A DNA stretch of 64,000 bases from Sporosarcina jiandibaonis (GCF_013184495.1 NZ_JAAOIY010000007.1:114122-178121); one strand, 5' to 3'; numbered from the stretch's first letter, positions 39,978 through 48,798 are shown. The notes: a model not told the origin generated them from the letters alone. Translations and numbers: made by a program.

Positions 39978-41531
39978 ATGAAACAACGATCACAGTGGGG
40001 CACACGGGCGGGCTTTATATTGGCCGCGGTCGGTTCCGCAGTAGGACTCGGCAACATCTGGCGTTTTCCGTATGTAGCATACGAGAACGGAGGCGGCGCA
40101 TTCTTTATACCATATTTATTTGCATTGCTTACTGCAGGAATTCCGATTTTGATAATGGAGTTCACCATCGGACATAAGTACCGTGGCTCTGCACCGCTTT
40201 CTTTTTTCCGCATGGGAGGCAAGAGAGCAGAATGGATGGGTTGGTGGGGCATTTTCGTCTCATTCGTCATCTCGACCTATTACGCTGTCATCATCGCATG
40301 GGCGATGAAGTATACGGTCTATTCGTTTAATATGGCTTGGGGATCAGATACGCAAAGTTTCTTATTTGGCGATGTACTGAAATTAGCCGAGACTCCGGGT
40401 GATGTCGGTGGATTCGTCCCAGGCGTGTTATTACCTCTTATACTAGTTTGGGCAATTGCTTTTATTATTTTATTCGCTGGTGTAAAAAGAGGAATCGAAC
40501 TTGCGAACCGGATATTCATACCGACGCTTGTCGTTGTGTTTTTACTTGTTGTAATTCGAGCGGTTACACTTGATGGGGCACTGCTCGGGCTAGATGCATT
40601 TTTTAAACCTGATTTAAGCAAGTTAGCCAATCCGACCGTTTGGGTCGCGGCATATGGGCATATTTTCTTCAGTTTATCAATTGCCTTTGCCATCATGATC
40701 ACTTACTCGAGTTATCTTCCGAAAAAATCAGATATAACGAACAACGCATTTATCACCGGGTTTGCCAACTCGGCATTTGAACTATTAGCCGGAATCGGTA
40801 TTTTCGCAGCACTTGGGTTCATGGCAACACAAGCTAATGTTGCGGTTGCTGATGTGGCATCAGCTGGCGTTGGTTTAGCATTCGTTGTTTTCCCGCAAAT
40901 CATTAATGAGATGCCGGGCATGAATGGAATATTCGGGGCATTGTTCTTCTTGTCTCTCGTCTTGGCGGGTCTAACTTCACTGATTTCTATTTCTGAAACG
41001 TATATTGCTGGTATAGCTGACAAATTTAATATTTCAAGAAGCAAGTCTGTTATATTCACGGTCGGTTTAGCCGCGATCATTTCTACATTGTTTGCGACAC
41101 GCGGAGGATTATTCTTCCTGGATGTAGCGGATTACTTCATCAACCAATTCGGTGTGGCAGCGATCGGGCTTGTTGAAGTAGTACTCATCGCTTGGTTTTT
41201 CAGAAAGGTCGATGTATTCGAAAGGCATGCAAATGCATTATCAGACATCCAAATTCGTTCTTGGTGGAAAATTTGCTTAGGATTCATTACCCCGTTAGTG
41301 CTCGGTTATATGATGTTCGGTTTAATACGCACAAACGTGATGAAACTACATGAGCAGCCTGACGGCAGCTTAGGTAACTACGAAGGATACAGCGATGCAT
41401 TTATCTTGTATGGCGGATGGTCGGTTGCCTTGTTCGCGCTGGCAATGGGAATTATATTCACATTGTTCAAATGGAAACAGAACACGATTGAAGAAACCGA
41501 TTATGTAGAAACGAAGGAGGATTCATTATGA
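39978..41531 (+). CDS. Neurotransmitter:sodium symporter family transporter
   Basis: A Na+-driven amino-acid importer of 517 residues and about 12 helices. The opening WGTRAGFILAAVGSAVGLGN plus IWRFPYVAYENGGGAFFIPY is the Na+ and substrate site of the NSS (LeuT-fold) family. The MetS-type microprotein downstream suggests a MetP-like methionine or alanine importer. The start follows gggggagg. Confidence 0.92.
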   Translation: MKQRSQWGTRAGFILAAVGSAVGLGNIWRFPYVAYENGGGAFFIPYLFALLTAGIPILIMEFTIGHKYRGSAPLSFFRMGGKRAEWMGWWGIFVSFVISTYYAVIIAWAMKYTVYSFNMAWGSDTQSFLFGDVLKLAETPGDVGGFVPGVLLPLILVWAIAFIILFAGVKRGIELANRIFIPTLVVVFLLVVIRAVTLDGALLGLDAFFKPDLSKLANPTVWVAAYGHIFFSLSIAFAIMITYSSYLPKKSDITNNAFITGFANSAFELLAGIGIFAALGFMATQANVAVADVASAGVGLAFVVFPQIINEMPGMNGIFGALFFLSLVLAGLTSLISISETYIAGIADKFNISRSKSVIFTVGLAAIISTLFATRGGLFFLDVADYFINQFGVAAIGLVEVVLIAWFFRKVDVFERHANALSDIQIRSWWKICLGFITPLVLGYMMFGLIRTNVMKLHEQPDGSLGNYEGYSDAFILYGGWSVALFALAMGIIFTLFKWKQNTIEETDYVETKEDSL

Positions 41532-41635
41532 GTGGTGGAGCAATATTGATGATGGTCGTCGGAATCCTCATAATATGGGGAGGACTAGCGGCAAGTATCG
41601 TAAACGCAGTGGTTAAATCAAGAGCTAGCAAATAA
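41528..41635 (+). CDS. metS: MetS-family small subunit of the NSS transporter
   Basis: A 35-residue single-helix protein (MSGGAILMMVVGILIIWG, then GLAASIVNAVVKSRASK). Its ATG overlaps the transporter stop (ATGA). Small MetS subunits encoded right after NSS transporters are required for methionine uptake by MetP in Corynebacterium. The basic C-terminus should face the cytoplasm. It is short enough to be missed by automatic annotation, but the overlap and the terminator 5 bp after its stop support it. Confidence 0.85.
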   Translation: MSGGAILMMVVGILIIWGGLAASIVNAVVKSRASK

Positions 41636-41640
41636 TATGA

Positions 41641-41678
41641 GAAAGTGCCCGACAAAACGGGCACTTTCTTTTTTTTTT
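41641..41678 (+). terminator. Terminator after metS
   Basis: A perfect 11-bp stem (41641-41651 with 41658-41668), loop acaaaa and T10. Confidence 0.9.
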
Positions 41679-41801
41679 AGATTCCTAAAATCTCTGTGAG
41701 GTTGTTCAGATAATGTAAATGTGATACATTAAAAACAGTCAAAGAAATGCGCTAATTATGTGAATCCTTCACCTAGATTGGAAAGAATGGAGTCGGTAAA
41801 C

Positions 41802-42746
41802 GTGTCATGTAGACCAGAACGTGGAAAAAAGTCAGAACATTTAAGAAAACCCGAGTGGCTCAATATTAAATTAAATACGAATGAAAACTACAGAGGACTT
41901 AAGAAATTAATGCGGGAACAAAATCTAAATACGGTTTGTGAAGAAGCCCGCTGTCCGAATATCCATGAATGCTGGGGTGAACGCCGTACCGCCACTTTCA
42001 TGATTTTAGGGGCGACTTGTACGCGCGCGTGCCGCTTCTGCGCTGTAAACACAGGATTACCCAACGAACTTGACCTGGCTGAACCAGAACGCGTTGCTGA
42101 TTCAGTACAACTTATGAATTTAAAACATGTTGTTGTAACGGCTGTTGCTCGTGATGACCAAAAAGATGGCGGATCTGCAGTTTTTGCAGAAACAATTCGC
42201 GCGATCCGCAGGAAAAACCCATTTACTACGATAGAAGTTCTTCCTTCTGATATGGGCGGGGTCTATGAAAATCTAGAACGTATCATGGATGCTAAACCAG
42301 ATATTCTAAATCATAATATTGAAACGGTACGCCGTCTAACGCCGAGAGTTCGTGCACGTGCAACGTATGACCGTTCACTTGAATTGCTCCGGCGAGCAAA
42401 TGAAATGTACCCGGACATCCCAACGAAATCTTCGTTGATGCTCGGTCTTGGCGAAACGCATGAAGAAATTCTAGAGACAATGGACGACCTAAGAGCAAAC
42501 AATGTAGACATCATGACAATTGGTCAATACTTACAACCAACGAAAAAACATTTAGTTGTTCAAAAATATTATACGCCACAAGAATTTGGCGAATTAAGAA
42601 AAATTGCAATGTCAAAAGGGTTCTCCCACTGTGAAGCTGGGCCGCTCGTTCGTTCAAGTTACCATGCAGATGAACAAGTTAACGCAGCCGCTAAAGAAAG
42701 ACAGCGATTAGGTGAAGAGAAGCTTGAAGAAACTCTGCAAAGTTGA
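41802..42746 (+). CDS. lipA: Lipoyl synthase
   Basis: A radical-SAM enzyme that inserts two sulfurs into protein-bound octanoyl chains. The 314-residue product has both Fe-S motifs: the auxiliary cluster Cys set in [15 protein letters not shown] and the SAM cluster CTRACRFC. The end [10 protein letters not shown] is diagnostic. The start is uncertain: GTG at 41802 lies 9 nt after tggag and best matches family lengths; GTG 41760 and ATG 41787 are in frame. It would act on octanoyl-GcvH. Confidence 0.95.
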   Translation: MSCRPERGKKSEHLRKPEWLNIKLNTNENYRGLKKLMREQNLNTVCEEARCPNIHECWGERRTATFMILGATCTRACRFCAVNTGLPNELDLAEPERVADSVQLMNLKHVVVTAVARDDQKDGGSAVFAETIRAIRRKNPFTTIEVLPSDMGGVYENLERIMDAKPDILNHNIETVRRLTPRVRARATYDRSLELLRRANEMYPDIPTKSSLMLGLGETHEEILETMDDLRANNVDIMTIGQYLQPTKKHLVVQKYYTPQEFGELRKIAMSKGFSHCEAGPLVRSSYHADEQVNAAAKERQRLGEEKLEETLQS

Positions 42747-42764
42747 GTGGCGGTGAAAAGATAA

Positions 42765-43052
42765 ATGATAACACTTGAAAATTGGGAATATGAAATCATC
42801 AAAGATTTTCGAAATGGTTTTCAAGAAGAAGCTTTGCTAGAACGGTATAGCGAAGTGTTGCAAAAATATGATTATATACTCGGTGATTGGGGATATGGGC
42901 AACTTCGATTAAAAGGTTTTTTTGATGACCGTAATCAGAAAGCTACTTATGAGACTAAAATAAGTACTTTGCAAGATTATCTTTACGAGTATTGTAATTT
43001 CGGGTGTGCTCACTTTGTCTTGAAGAAGGTAGGCAAAGTTAAAAAAATATAA
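42765..43052 (+). CDS. yutD: YutD family protein (DUF1027)
   Basis: A 95-residue conserved Firmicutes protein of unknown function. The block YDYILGDWGYGQLRLKGFF is nearly invariant in the family, and YEYCNFGCAHFVLKK has two Cys. It lies 18 bp after lipA, as in Bacillus. Confidence 0.88.
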   Translation: MITLENWEYEIIKDFRNGFQEEALLERYSEVLQKYDYILGDWGYGQLRLKGFFDDRNQKATYETKISTLQDYLYEYCNFGCAHFVLKKVGKVKKI

Positions 43053-43065
43053 CCAGTCAACGGGC

Positions 43066-43112
43066 GCCCATGTAAAGATCTCACGAGATCAATACAAGGG
43101 CTTCCTTTTTTT
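43066..43112 (+). terminator. Terminator after yutD
   Basis: Stem segments gccc/gggc, tgta/taca and gatct/agatc with small internal loops, followed by T8. Confidence 0.6.
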
Positions 43113-43170
43113 ATGTCCACGTATGGTAGAATATAAAAGGATATCGAATTTAGATGAGAGGGGTAAACAA

Positions 43171-43626
43171 ATGTATTTCATTGATCGAAATCAAATAGAA
43201 AATGCACTGACCCATATGGAAAAATTGCTGACGCTTTACAACGAAGAAAAAGAGTGGACGAGTGATCTAATTCATTCCCTCGCAGTAGCTCGACTTAGTC
43301 ATGTTGTTATCGAATCAATTATCGATGTCGGCAATTCAATGATTGACGGCTTTATCATGCGCGATCCAGGGAGTTATGAGGATATTATCGACATTATGGA
43401 AGATGAAAAAGTGATAACAGCCGATATGACTGATCCATTAAAGGATGTCATTGATCTTCGGAAAATGATTGTCAGAGATTTTATCAATGTAAACACGGGA
43501 ACGGTCATTGAAGTTTTAAACCAATCAATGGATGCGCTGATTGCATTTCCGACGAAAGTTCGTCACTATCTAGATCATGAACTGGGACCGGTATCTGCAT
43601 TTTTACCTGTCGAGGAGGAACTATGA
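43171..43626 (+). CDS. yutE: YutE, HepT-like (DUF86) protein
   Basis: A 151-residue all-helical protein of the DUF86/HepT-like family, close to Bacillus YutE; GNSMIDGFIMRDPGSYEDI is the conserved core. True HepT toxins carry an RX4HXY RNase motif. The matching place here reads RKMIVRDFINV, without the His or Tyr, and no MntA nucleotidyltransferase partner is adjacent, so a toxin role is unlikely. The start at 43171 follows gagaggggt; an in-frame start at 43123 is rejected. It overlaps yutF by 4 nt. Confidence 0.85.
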   Translation: MYFIDRNQIENALTHMEKLLTLYNEEKEWTSDLIHSLAVARLSHVVIESIIDVGNSMIDGFIMRDPGSYEDIIDIMEDEKVITADMTDPLKDVIDLRKMIVRDFINVNTGTVIEVLNQSMDALIAFPTKVRHYLDHELGPVSAFLPVEEEL

Positions 43627-44387
43627 AGAAATATAACGTATATTGTCTTGACCTGGATGGCACTGTATATCACGGGACAGAGCCGATTCCTGAAGCAGTG
43701 TCTTTCATTGCAAACTTGCAATCACAAGGCATCGAACCTTATTACATAACAAATAATTCGACAGCAACACCAGAACAAGTTATAGAAAAGCTTGCCTCTT
43801 TTGGAATCAGAACATCGGTCGAGCAAATTATGACGTCGGCAATCGTCTCGGCAAATTATTGCAAAAAACATTATGACGGAGCTACGGTTCAAATTATTGG
43901 TGAAAAAGGATTACATGACGCGTTAGTTTCGGCAGGTTTGAAAATCGTAAAGGAAAATCCTGATATTGTCGTTGTGGGACTTGACCGCGAAGTAAATTAT
44001 GCGAAGTTCACCGAAATTGCCTTGGCGATCCGCTCGGGTGCAAAATTTATCGCGACCAATGGGGATAAAGCAATTCCGACAGAGCGAGGTTTGTTACCTG
44101 GCGCAGGATCAATCGTCAAACTTGTGGAATTTACAACAGGGGTAAAGCCTGTCTTTATCGGAAAACCAGAGTCGCATATGTTAGCTTTTATAAAAGAGGA
44201 AAACGGGTATAGTAAAGACGAAATGGTGATGGTGGGCGATAATTATGACACGGATATTCTTTCCGGGATTCACTATGGAATCGACACCATTTATGTAGAG
44301 GGCGGCGTTACATCGGTAGAAGAACTTTTAAGCAAAGACAAACAACCGACTCATATAGTTAAATCGCTTGCGGATTGGCAACTATAA
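43623..44387 (+). CDS. yutF: HAD-superfamily phosphatase YutF (NagD-like)
   Basis: A 254-residue HAD hydrolase of the NagD/AraL type: motif I CLDLDGTVYHG (nucleophile Asp and acid Asp), motif II YITNNST, motif III Lys in VFIGKPESHML, and motif IV GDNYDTDILSG. Such enzymes dephosphorylate sugar phosphates or nucleotides; the true substrate is unknown. Coupled to yutE. Confidence 0.92.
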   Translation: MKKYNVYCLDLDGTVYHGTEPIPEAVSFIANLQSQGIEPYYITNNSTATPEQVIEKLASFGIRTSVEQIMTSAIVSANYCKKHYDGATVQIIGEKGLHDALVSAGLKIVKENPDIVVVGLDREVNYAKFTEIALAIRSGAKFIATNGDKAIPTERGLLPGAGSIVKLVEFTTGVKPVFIGKPESHMLAFIKEENGYSKDEMVMVGDNYDTDILSGIHYGIDTIYVEGGVTSVEELLSKDKQPTHIVKSLADWQL

Positions 44388-44418
44388 AAAAACTTTCCGT
44401 GTAAGAACACGGAAAGTT
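44386..44418 (-). terminator. Terminator of yuzB
   Basis: A 12-bp stem (44391-44402 with 44407-44418) with loop aaga. The U-rich tail is on the minus strand, so it ends yuzB, and perhaps weakly yutF. Confidence 0.75.
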
Positions 44419-44445
44419 AATAAATTCGGGCGAACTTTAGCCCTT

Positions 44446-44682
44446 CTAAAAGAGCGGATTATCTTCTATGAATTGATAGATGCGCTCTGTCAGTTCCTCA
44501 GATGTATCGGCTTCTACAATTTCACCATTGACCAAAGCATAAAGTGATTCAGCGCATATTGTACAATAGCTTAAACAACCATATTCGAGAACATCGAGGT
44601 TGGGATCTAGCTCTAGTTTTTCTAAAGTTTTATGTGAACCGTTTGCAAGATTACTCATGCAAAATTCGACAATTGGATTCAC
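44446..44682 (-). CDS. yuzB: YuzB family protein (DUF1450)
   Basis: A 78-residue Cys-rich protein of unknown function. NPIVEFCMSN and YGCLSYCTICAESLYALVNG are conserved, and the Cys set could bind metal. The GTG at 44682 follows gaggtgat and gives the 78 residues usual for YuzB; the upstream GTG at 44691 overlaps that site. Confidence 0.88.
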   Translation of the reverse strand: MNPIVEFCMSNLANGSHKTLEKLELDPNLDVLEYGCLSYCTICAESLYALVNGEIVEADTSEELTERIYQFIEDNPLF

Positions 44683-44746
44683 GGAGATCACCTCACTATT
44701 AGGAATCCTACTACTTTATGATGCATCCGTCAATTTCTCAGCCTTA

Positions 44747-44764
44747 TTGTGAAACATGTCACAA
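44747..44764 (+). promoter_or_regulatory. Rex-type operator at the yutJ promoter
   Basis: TTGTGAAACATGTCACAA fits the Firmicutes Rex box TTGTGAA-N4-TTCACAA with one mismatch. It covers the -35 hexamer TTGTGA (44747-44752). The -10 TATAAT is at 44770-44775, 17 bp away. Rex represses when NADH is low relative to NAD+, and a NADH dehydrogenase-like gene follows. Confidence 0.75.
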
Positions 44765-44820
44765 CTTGATATAATCAAATACGAGAAGCCAACGGAAATT
44801 GAGTTACAAAGGAGAAAAAT

Positions 44821-45888
44821 ATGAGAAAACTTGTCTTATTAGGTGCTGGATACGGGAATATGCGTATTTTACTGCGTCTTTTAACGAAGGATTTACCTAG
44901 CAACATTGAAATAACTCTAGTCGACCGTACTCCATTTCACAGTCTGAAAACAGAGTTTTACGCACTTGCCGCAGGAACGGTATCAGATTCAGTTGTACGT
45001 GTACCATTACCTGTTCACGATCAGCTAAAAGTGGTAGAAGGCGAAATTATCGAAATTTCTCCTGATGAAAAAAGTGTGTATCTTGATGATGGACAAATCA
45101 TTACGTACGATGAACTTGTTATCGGCCTCGGTTGTATGGACAATTATCATGATGTGCCAGGCGCGGCGGAACATACATATAGCATTCAAACAATTGGCAA
45201 GTCGCGTATAACCTATGAAAAATTATTAGGTCTCGGCGGCGGGGCGACTGTTGCAATCGTCGGAGCCGGCTTGAGTGGAATCGAACTTGCGAGTGAACTT
45301 CGCGAAAGCAGACCCGATTTGACGATTAAGTTATTTGATCGCAGTCCTCGAATTTTAAGAGATTTTCCAGAACGATTAAGTAATTATGTAAAAGGTTGGT
45401 TTGACGAGCATAACGTTGACGTTGTCGCGGAATCAAACATTACGAAAGTTGGTCCGGGTGTGCTATATAACCATGAAGAGACCATTCCGGTAGATGCGGT
45501 TGTTTGGACAGCGGGAATTCGTCCGGTTACTCCCGTACAAAATATTGATACAGAAAAAGGTGACTCAGGTCGCCTAGTGTTAAATAAATATCACCAGTTA
45601 CCAAATTATAATGATGTTTATGTAGCAGGAGATTGCGCAGCTCTTCCTTACGCGCCAAGTGCGCAAGTCGCAGAGGAACAAGCAGAGCAAATTGTAAAAG
45701 TCTTGCGTCATGTGTGGAATGAAGAACCGCTGCCTGAAAAAATGCCGGAAATCAAATTGAAAGGTTTCCTAGGTTCATTAGGTAAAAAGCAAGGCTTCGC
45801 CTACCTCGCAGACCGCACCGTAACAGGCCGCATCGCACGTCTACTAAAATCAGGCGTACTATGGATGTACAAACGCCATAATGGCTAA
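44821..45888 (+). CDS. yutJ: NADH dehydrogenase-like flavoprotein YutJ
   Basis: A 355-residue FAD/NAD(P) oxidoreductase related to type-II NADH dehydrogenases. The first Rossmann motif is LGAGYGNM (8-15), the second IVGAGLSGIELASEL, and the FAD-binding Asp lies in VYVAGDCAALP. Electron acceptor unknown. The likely Rex operator supports a role in NADH turnover. Confidence 0.88.
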   Translation: MRKLVLLGAGYGNMRILLRLLTKDLPSNIEITLVDRTPFHSLKTEFYALAAGTVSDSVVRVPLPVHDQLKVVEGEIIEISPDEKSVYLDDGQIITYDELVIGLGCMDNYHDVPGAAEHTYSIQTIGKSRITYEKLLGLGGGATVAIVGAGLSGIELASELRESRPDLTIKLFDRSPRILRDFPERLSNYVKGWFDEHNVDVVAESNITKVGPGVLYNHEETIPVDAVVWTAGIRPVTPVQNIDTEKGDSGRLVLNKYHQLPNYNDVYVAGDCAALPYAPSAQVAEEQAEQIVKVLRHVWNEEPLPEKMPEIKLKGFLGSLGKKQGFAYLADRTVTGRIARLLKSGVLWMYKRHNG

Positions 45889-45896
45889 TGAAAAGG

Positions 45897-45947
45897 AAAA
45901 AGTATGGATGAGATTTTTCAACAAAAATCTCATTCCATACTTTTTTT
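45897..45947 (+). terminator. Terminator after yutJ
   Basis: A stem of about 22 bp with a T-T mismatch (45897-45918 with 45923-45945) and T7. Confidence 0.8.
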
Positions 45948-45983
45948 GATCCATTATTTAAGTAATTGTTTATTATATGAATC

Positions 45984-46024
45984 ATTGATTTCCGTTTCGT
46001 GCGGACGCTTTCCACGTGCATCAT
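45984..46024 (-). repeat. Remnant of the first-kind intergenic repeat
   Basis: The sequence attgatttccg, then gcggacgc, then ttccacgtgcatca matches, inverted, the right end of the 8973-9133 element. Only about 40 bp remain, and its inner edge runs into the yuzD stop codon. Confidence 0.65.
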
Positions 46025-46350
46025 TTACTAGCCTCATAGCCAAGCTTCTCAAGCGCATTAAAAACAGGTTTCAATTGGATATGGCCTTCGCCGATCATTT
46101 CATCGTTAATCATGACTAGCGGATAAAAATATTCGTCGTTGCGGACTTTTTCGGCAATTTCATTTTGTCGATCATTCTCAATTGTAGAATCGATATCAAT
46201 GTACTCGATGTTGAAAGGTTGTTCAGGATATTTTCGACTGATGGCAGCTTCTAACCATTCATGCGTATCCTTGGCGGACGGGGCATTTACACAGCTTGCA
46301 CAAATCACATCTGCACCGTAAACTTCAATCACTACATTAGGATTTTTCAA
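46021..46350 (-). CDS. yuzD: YuzD family thioredoxin-fold protein (DUF1462)
   Basis: A 109-residue protein with an N-terminal CxxC (ICASC, Cys17 and Cys20) and a glutaredoxin-like pattern ending FYPLVMINDEMIGEG. The natural electron partner is unknown. It starts at TTG after aaaggagtg. Its TGA stop lies within the repeat remnant, so the last residue or two may come from the insertion. It is divergent from yutI. Confidence 0.85.
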   Translation of the reverse strand: MKNPNVVIEVYGADVICASCVNAPSAKDTHEWLEAAISRKYPEQPFNIEYIDIDSTIENDRQNEIAEKVRNDEYFYPLVMINDEMIGEGHIQLKPVFNALEKLGYEASK

Positions 46351-46437
46351 TTAAAAACACTCCTTTGGAATTCAAAGATGGATTTTTTCTTCTTTCCAGT
46401 TTATAATGATTATTATAAGGAAAGGGGACGAAATTAA

Positions 46438-46674
46438 ATGACTGATGCAGCATTAACAGAACCAGTACAAGAAGTACTAAATAAATTACGCCCATTTCTT
46501 CTTCGCGATGGAGGAGACTGTGAGCTCGTCGATGTTGAGAATGGTATCGTAAAACTTCGCCTTCTCGGTGCTTGCGGCACATGCCCAAGTTCAACGATTA
46601 CACTAAAAGCGGGTATTGAACGCGCTCTGCTCGAAGAAGTTCCAGGCGTAGTAGAAGTAGAACAAGTATTTTAA
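46438..46674 (+). CDS. yutI: NifU-like Fe-S carrier YutI (Nfu)
   Basis: A 78-residue NifU C-terminal domain with the cluster-binding CxxC (Cys46, Cys49) in [11 protein letters not shown]. It delivers clusters made by the SUF system. It is shorter than the 111-residue Bacillus subtilis protein but complete for the domain. The site aaggggac precedes the ATG. Confidence 0.93.
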   Translation: MTDAALTEPVQEVLNKLRPFLLRDGGDCELVDVENGIVKLRLLGACGTCPSSTITLKAGIERALLEEVPGVVEVEQVF

Positions 46675-46692
46675 CTTGAAAATTACTCCATT

Positions 46693-46719
46693 AAAAAGGC
46701 CTGATTCGGGCCTTTTTTT
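46693..46719 (+). terminator. Terminator after yutI
   Basis: A 9-bp stem (46693-46701 with 46709-46717) and T7. Confidence 0.85.
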
Positions 46720-46844
46720 GGTTTACTTTAGTAACGCTCCAACTTTATTATAGCTTAACCAACATTAAAAACGAGTTTTTTTGATTGCATAGAACGTCGA
46801 AAGATTGCTACAATAGATGTAAAGGATAGGGAAGGTGAACGTAA

Positions 46845-47207
46845 ATGACTCAATTAGTTGAACTATCAGAAGCGGCAGCATACCGCGTTAAAGAAATGAT
46901 GCGTCATAATGGGGAAGAAGGTTCATACCTCCGTGTCGCGATTAATGGCGGTGGGTGCAGCGGACTCACTTATGGTTTAGGATTTGAGAGAGAATTGACC
47001 GATAAAGATCAGTTACTGAAGCAACATGACATCGAAATGATTGTTGCGAACGACGATGTAGATATATTAAAAGGTACGCAAATTGATTATAAAGAATCCC
47101 TCATGGGGGGCGGATTCACGATTAATAATCCGAACGCAATATTATCATGCGGTTGCGGAACCTCATTCAGAACAGCGACAAAGGTCGGTTCACCGGAAGA
47201 CTGTTAA
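46845..47207 (+). CDS. yutM: A-type Fe-S carrier YutM (SufA/ErpA-like)
   Basis: A 120-residue HesB/IscA-family protein with the three cluster Cys: Cys38 (NGGGCSGL), Cys102 and Cys104 (SCGCGTSF). It accepts or transfers Fe-S clusters after SUF. The site ggaaggtga precedes the ATG. Confidence 0.95.
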   Translation: MTQLVELSEAAAYRVKEMMRHNGEEGSYLRVAINGGGCSGLTYGLGFERELTDKDQLLKQHDIEMIVANDDVDILKGTQIDYKESLMGGGFTINNPNAILSCGCGTSFRTATKVGSPEDC

Positions 47208-47253
47208 AAAAATATCTCGGAATTATTACATCCGAAGCATTCTATTAAATTAA

Positions 47254-47294
47254 GGATCCTTCTAAAAAAGCATTTAGGAGGGTCTGTTTTTTTT
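47254..47294 (+). terminator. Terminator after yutM
   Basis: A 13-bp stem with three G-U pairs (47254-47266 with 47273-47285) and T8. Confidence 0.7.
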
Positions 47295-47357
47295 GCTTGC
47301 ACATCTACACGACTGCCTATTCAGTATTTTCATACCATTCCCAATTAAATTGCGGTA

Positions 47358-47386
47358 TTGAAATACCCTTCCAAAAGGGCTAATAT
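47358..47386 (+). promoter_or_regulatory. Sigma-A promoter of yumB
   Basis: TTGAAA (47358-47363), a 17-bp spacer and TAATAT (47381-47386). Transcription near 47393 would include the structured leader. Confidence 0.65.
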
Positions 47387-47420
47387 AGGAGAGAGTAAGT
47401 TTGTTAAAAATGTGACGGCA

Positions 47421-47479
47421 ACTCGGAACGTGTAAATTTAGTGCAGAGAGCTCTGCATGTCATTTTACCTGTTCTGAGT
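47421..47479 (+). ncRNA. Structured leader of yumB, unknown class
   Basis: Three stacked helices form one 59-nt hairpin: 47421-47429 with 47471-47479 (9 bp, one G-U), 47432-47436 with 47464-47468 (5 bp), and 47442-47447 with 47552-minus-100, that is 47452-47457 (6 bp), capped by GAGC. Small internal loops separate them. No T run follows, so it is not a terminator. The ribosome site lies 15 nt later. Confidence 0.55.
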
Positions 47480-47511
47480 AAAATAAAAAATTAAAAGGTG
47501 GTTCGATCTTC

Positions 47512-48723
47512 GTGAAAAGACCGACAATATTAGTTTTAGGTGCAGGATACGGCGGCTTATCAACAGTTGTTAATTTACAAAAATCTTTGGGAGCCAATGA
47601 GGCTAACATCGTTCTTATTAATAAAAATGACTATCACTATGAATCTACATGGTTGCATGAAGCATCTGCGGGGACACTATCTCCTGAACAAGTGCGTTAT
47701 GATATCAAAGATGTAATTGCATCTCATGTTGATTTTGTTCAAGCGACCGTTGAGGCAATCGATGTAAAAGGGAAAGTTGTAACGACAAATGTCGGAACGC
47801 ATACATACGATTACCTCGTTATTTCACTCGGTTTCGAAGGTGAAACATTCGGTATTCCTGGACTTGATAAATATGCTTTGTCGATTGCAAACGTTAAAGC
47901 AGCTCGTCAAATCCGCGAACATATTGAATACCAATTCGCGACTTGGTCACTAGAAACGGAGAAAGACGATAGCCGTCTAACGATTATTGTCGGCGGGGCT
48001 GGATTCACAGGAATCGAATTCTTGGGTGAATTAGGTAATCGTGTACCTGAACTTTGTAAAGAGTTTGATGTTCCATTCGAAAAAGTACGTGTGCTTTGCG
48101 TTGAAGCGGCGCCAATGGTTCTTCCAGGATTCGATGAGGACCTTGTTAAATATGCGGTTAGTCAACTAGAATCAAAAGGCATCGAGTTTTCAATCGGGAC
48201 ACCAGTTGTGGAAGCGACTGAAGAAGGCGTGAAAATTAAAACAGGCGAAGATGAGTTTGAATTCATTAAAGCGGGTACAGTTGTATGGGCTGCAGGCGTA
48301 CGCGGTAACCGTCTAATCGAAGAAACGGGTATTGAAAACATGCGTGCACGCGTCAAAGTGGACAAAGATCTTCGCGCACCGGGTTATTCTGACGTATTTA
48401 TCGTTGGAGACTGTGCACTTATGATCAACGAAGAAATCAACCGTCCATATCCGCCAACAGCTCAAATTGCGATGCAACAAGGTGATATGTGTGCCAACAA
48501 TATTATTGCACTTTTAAAAGGACAACCAACAGAAGATTTTACACCAGATATTAAAGGTGCTATTTGTTCACTTGGAAGTGACGATGCGATTGGTGTCGCA
48601 TTTGGCAAGAAATTGACCGGTAAAAAGGCCTCATTCATGAAGAAAGTGGTTGATAATCGCTCGCTATTCCTCATTGGCGGAATCGGTTTAACAATTAAAA
48701 AAGGTAAATTCAATATATTATAA
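47512..48723 (+). CDS. yumB: Type-II NADH dehydrogenase YumB
   Basis: A 403-residue NDH-2-type flavoprotein that would pass electrons from NADH to menaquinone at the membrane without pumping. The FAD site is [15 protein letters not shown], the NADH site [16 protein letters not shown], and [10 protein letters not shown] binds [19 protein letters not shown] is a quinone-site-like block. The GTG start follows aaaggtgg. It is a single gene behind a long structured leader. Confidence 0.9.
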   Translation: MKRPTILVLGAGYGGLSTVVNLQKSLGANEANIVLINKNDYHYESTWLHEASAGTLSPEQVRYDIKDVIASHVDFVQATVEAIDVKGKVVTTNVGTHTYDYLVISLGFEGETFGIPGLDKYALSIANVKAARQIREHIEYQFATWSLETEKDDSRLTIIVGGAGFTGIEFLGELGNRVPELCKEFDVPFEKVRVLCVEAAPMVLPGFDEDLVKYAVSQLESKGIEFSIGTPVVEATEEGVKIKTGEDEFEFIKAGTVVWAAGVRGNRLIEETGIENMRARVKVDKDLRAPGYSDVFIVGDCALMINEEINRPYPPTAQIAMQQGDMCANNIIALLKGQPTEDFTPDIKGAICSLGSDDAIGVAFGKKLTGKKASFMKKVVDNRSLFLIGGIGLTIKKGKFNIL

Positions 48724-48735
48724 TAAGAGGTTTGC

Positions 48736-48780
48736 AAAGCATCTACCTGTCAGTTTTTAATTGACAGGAGATGCTTTTTT
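48736..48780 (+). terminator. Terminator after yumB
   Basis: A stem of about 16 bp with one bulge (48736-48752 with 48762-48777) and T6. Confidence 0.85.
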
Positions 48781-48798
48781 CAAATTGGAGGTCTTAAG

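Noticed and set aside
43171..44387. HepT/MntA toxin-antitoxin pair
   Set aside because: The DUF86 protein lacks the RX4HXY motif, and the partner is a HAD phosphatase rather than a nucleotidyltransferase.
47401..47418. Rex-like site in the yumB leader (ttgttaaaaatgtgac)
   Set aside because: It has only a partial left half and no inverted right half; the spacing does not fit the Rex consensus.
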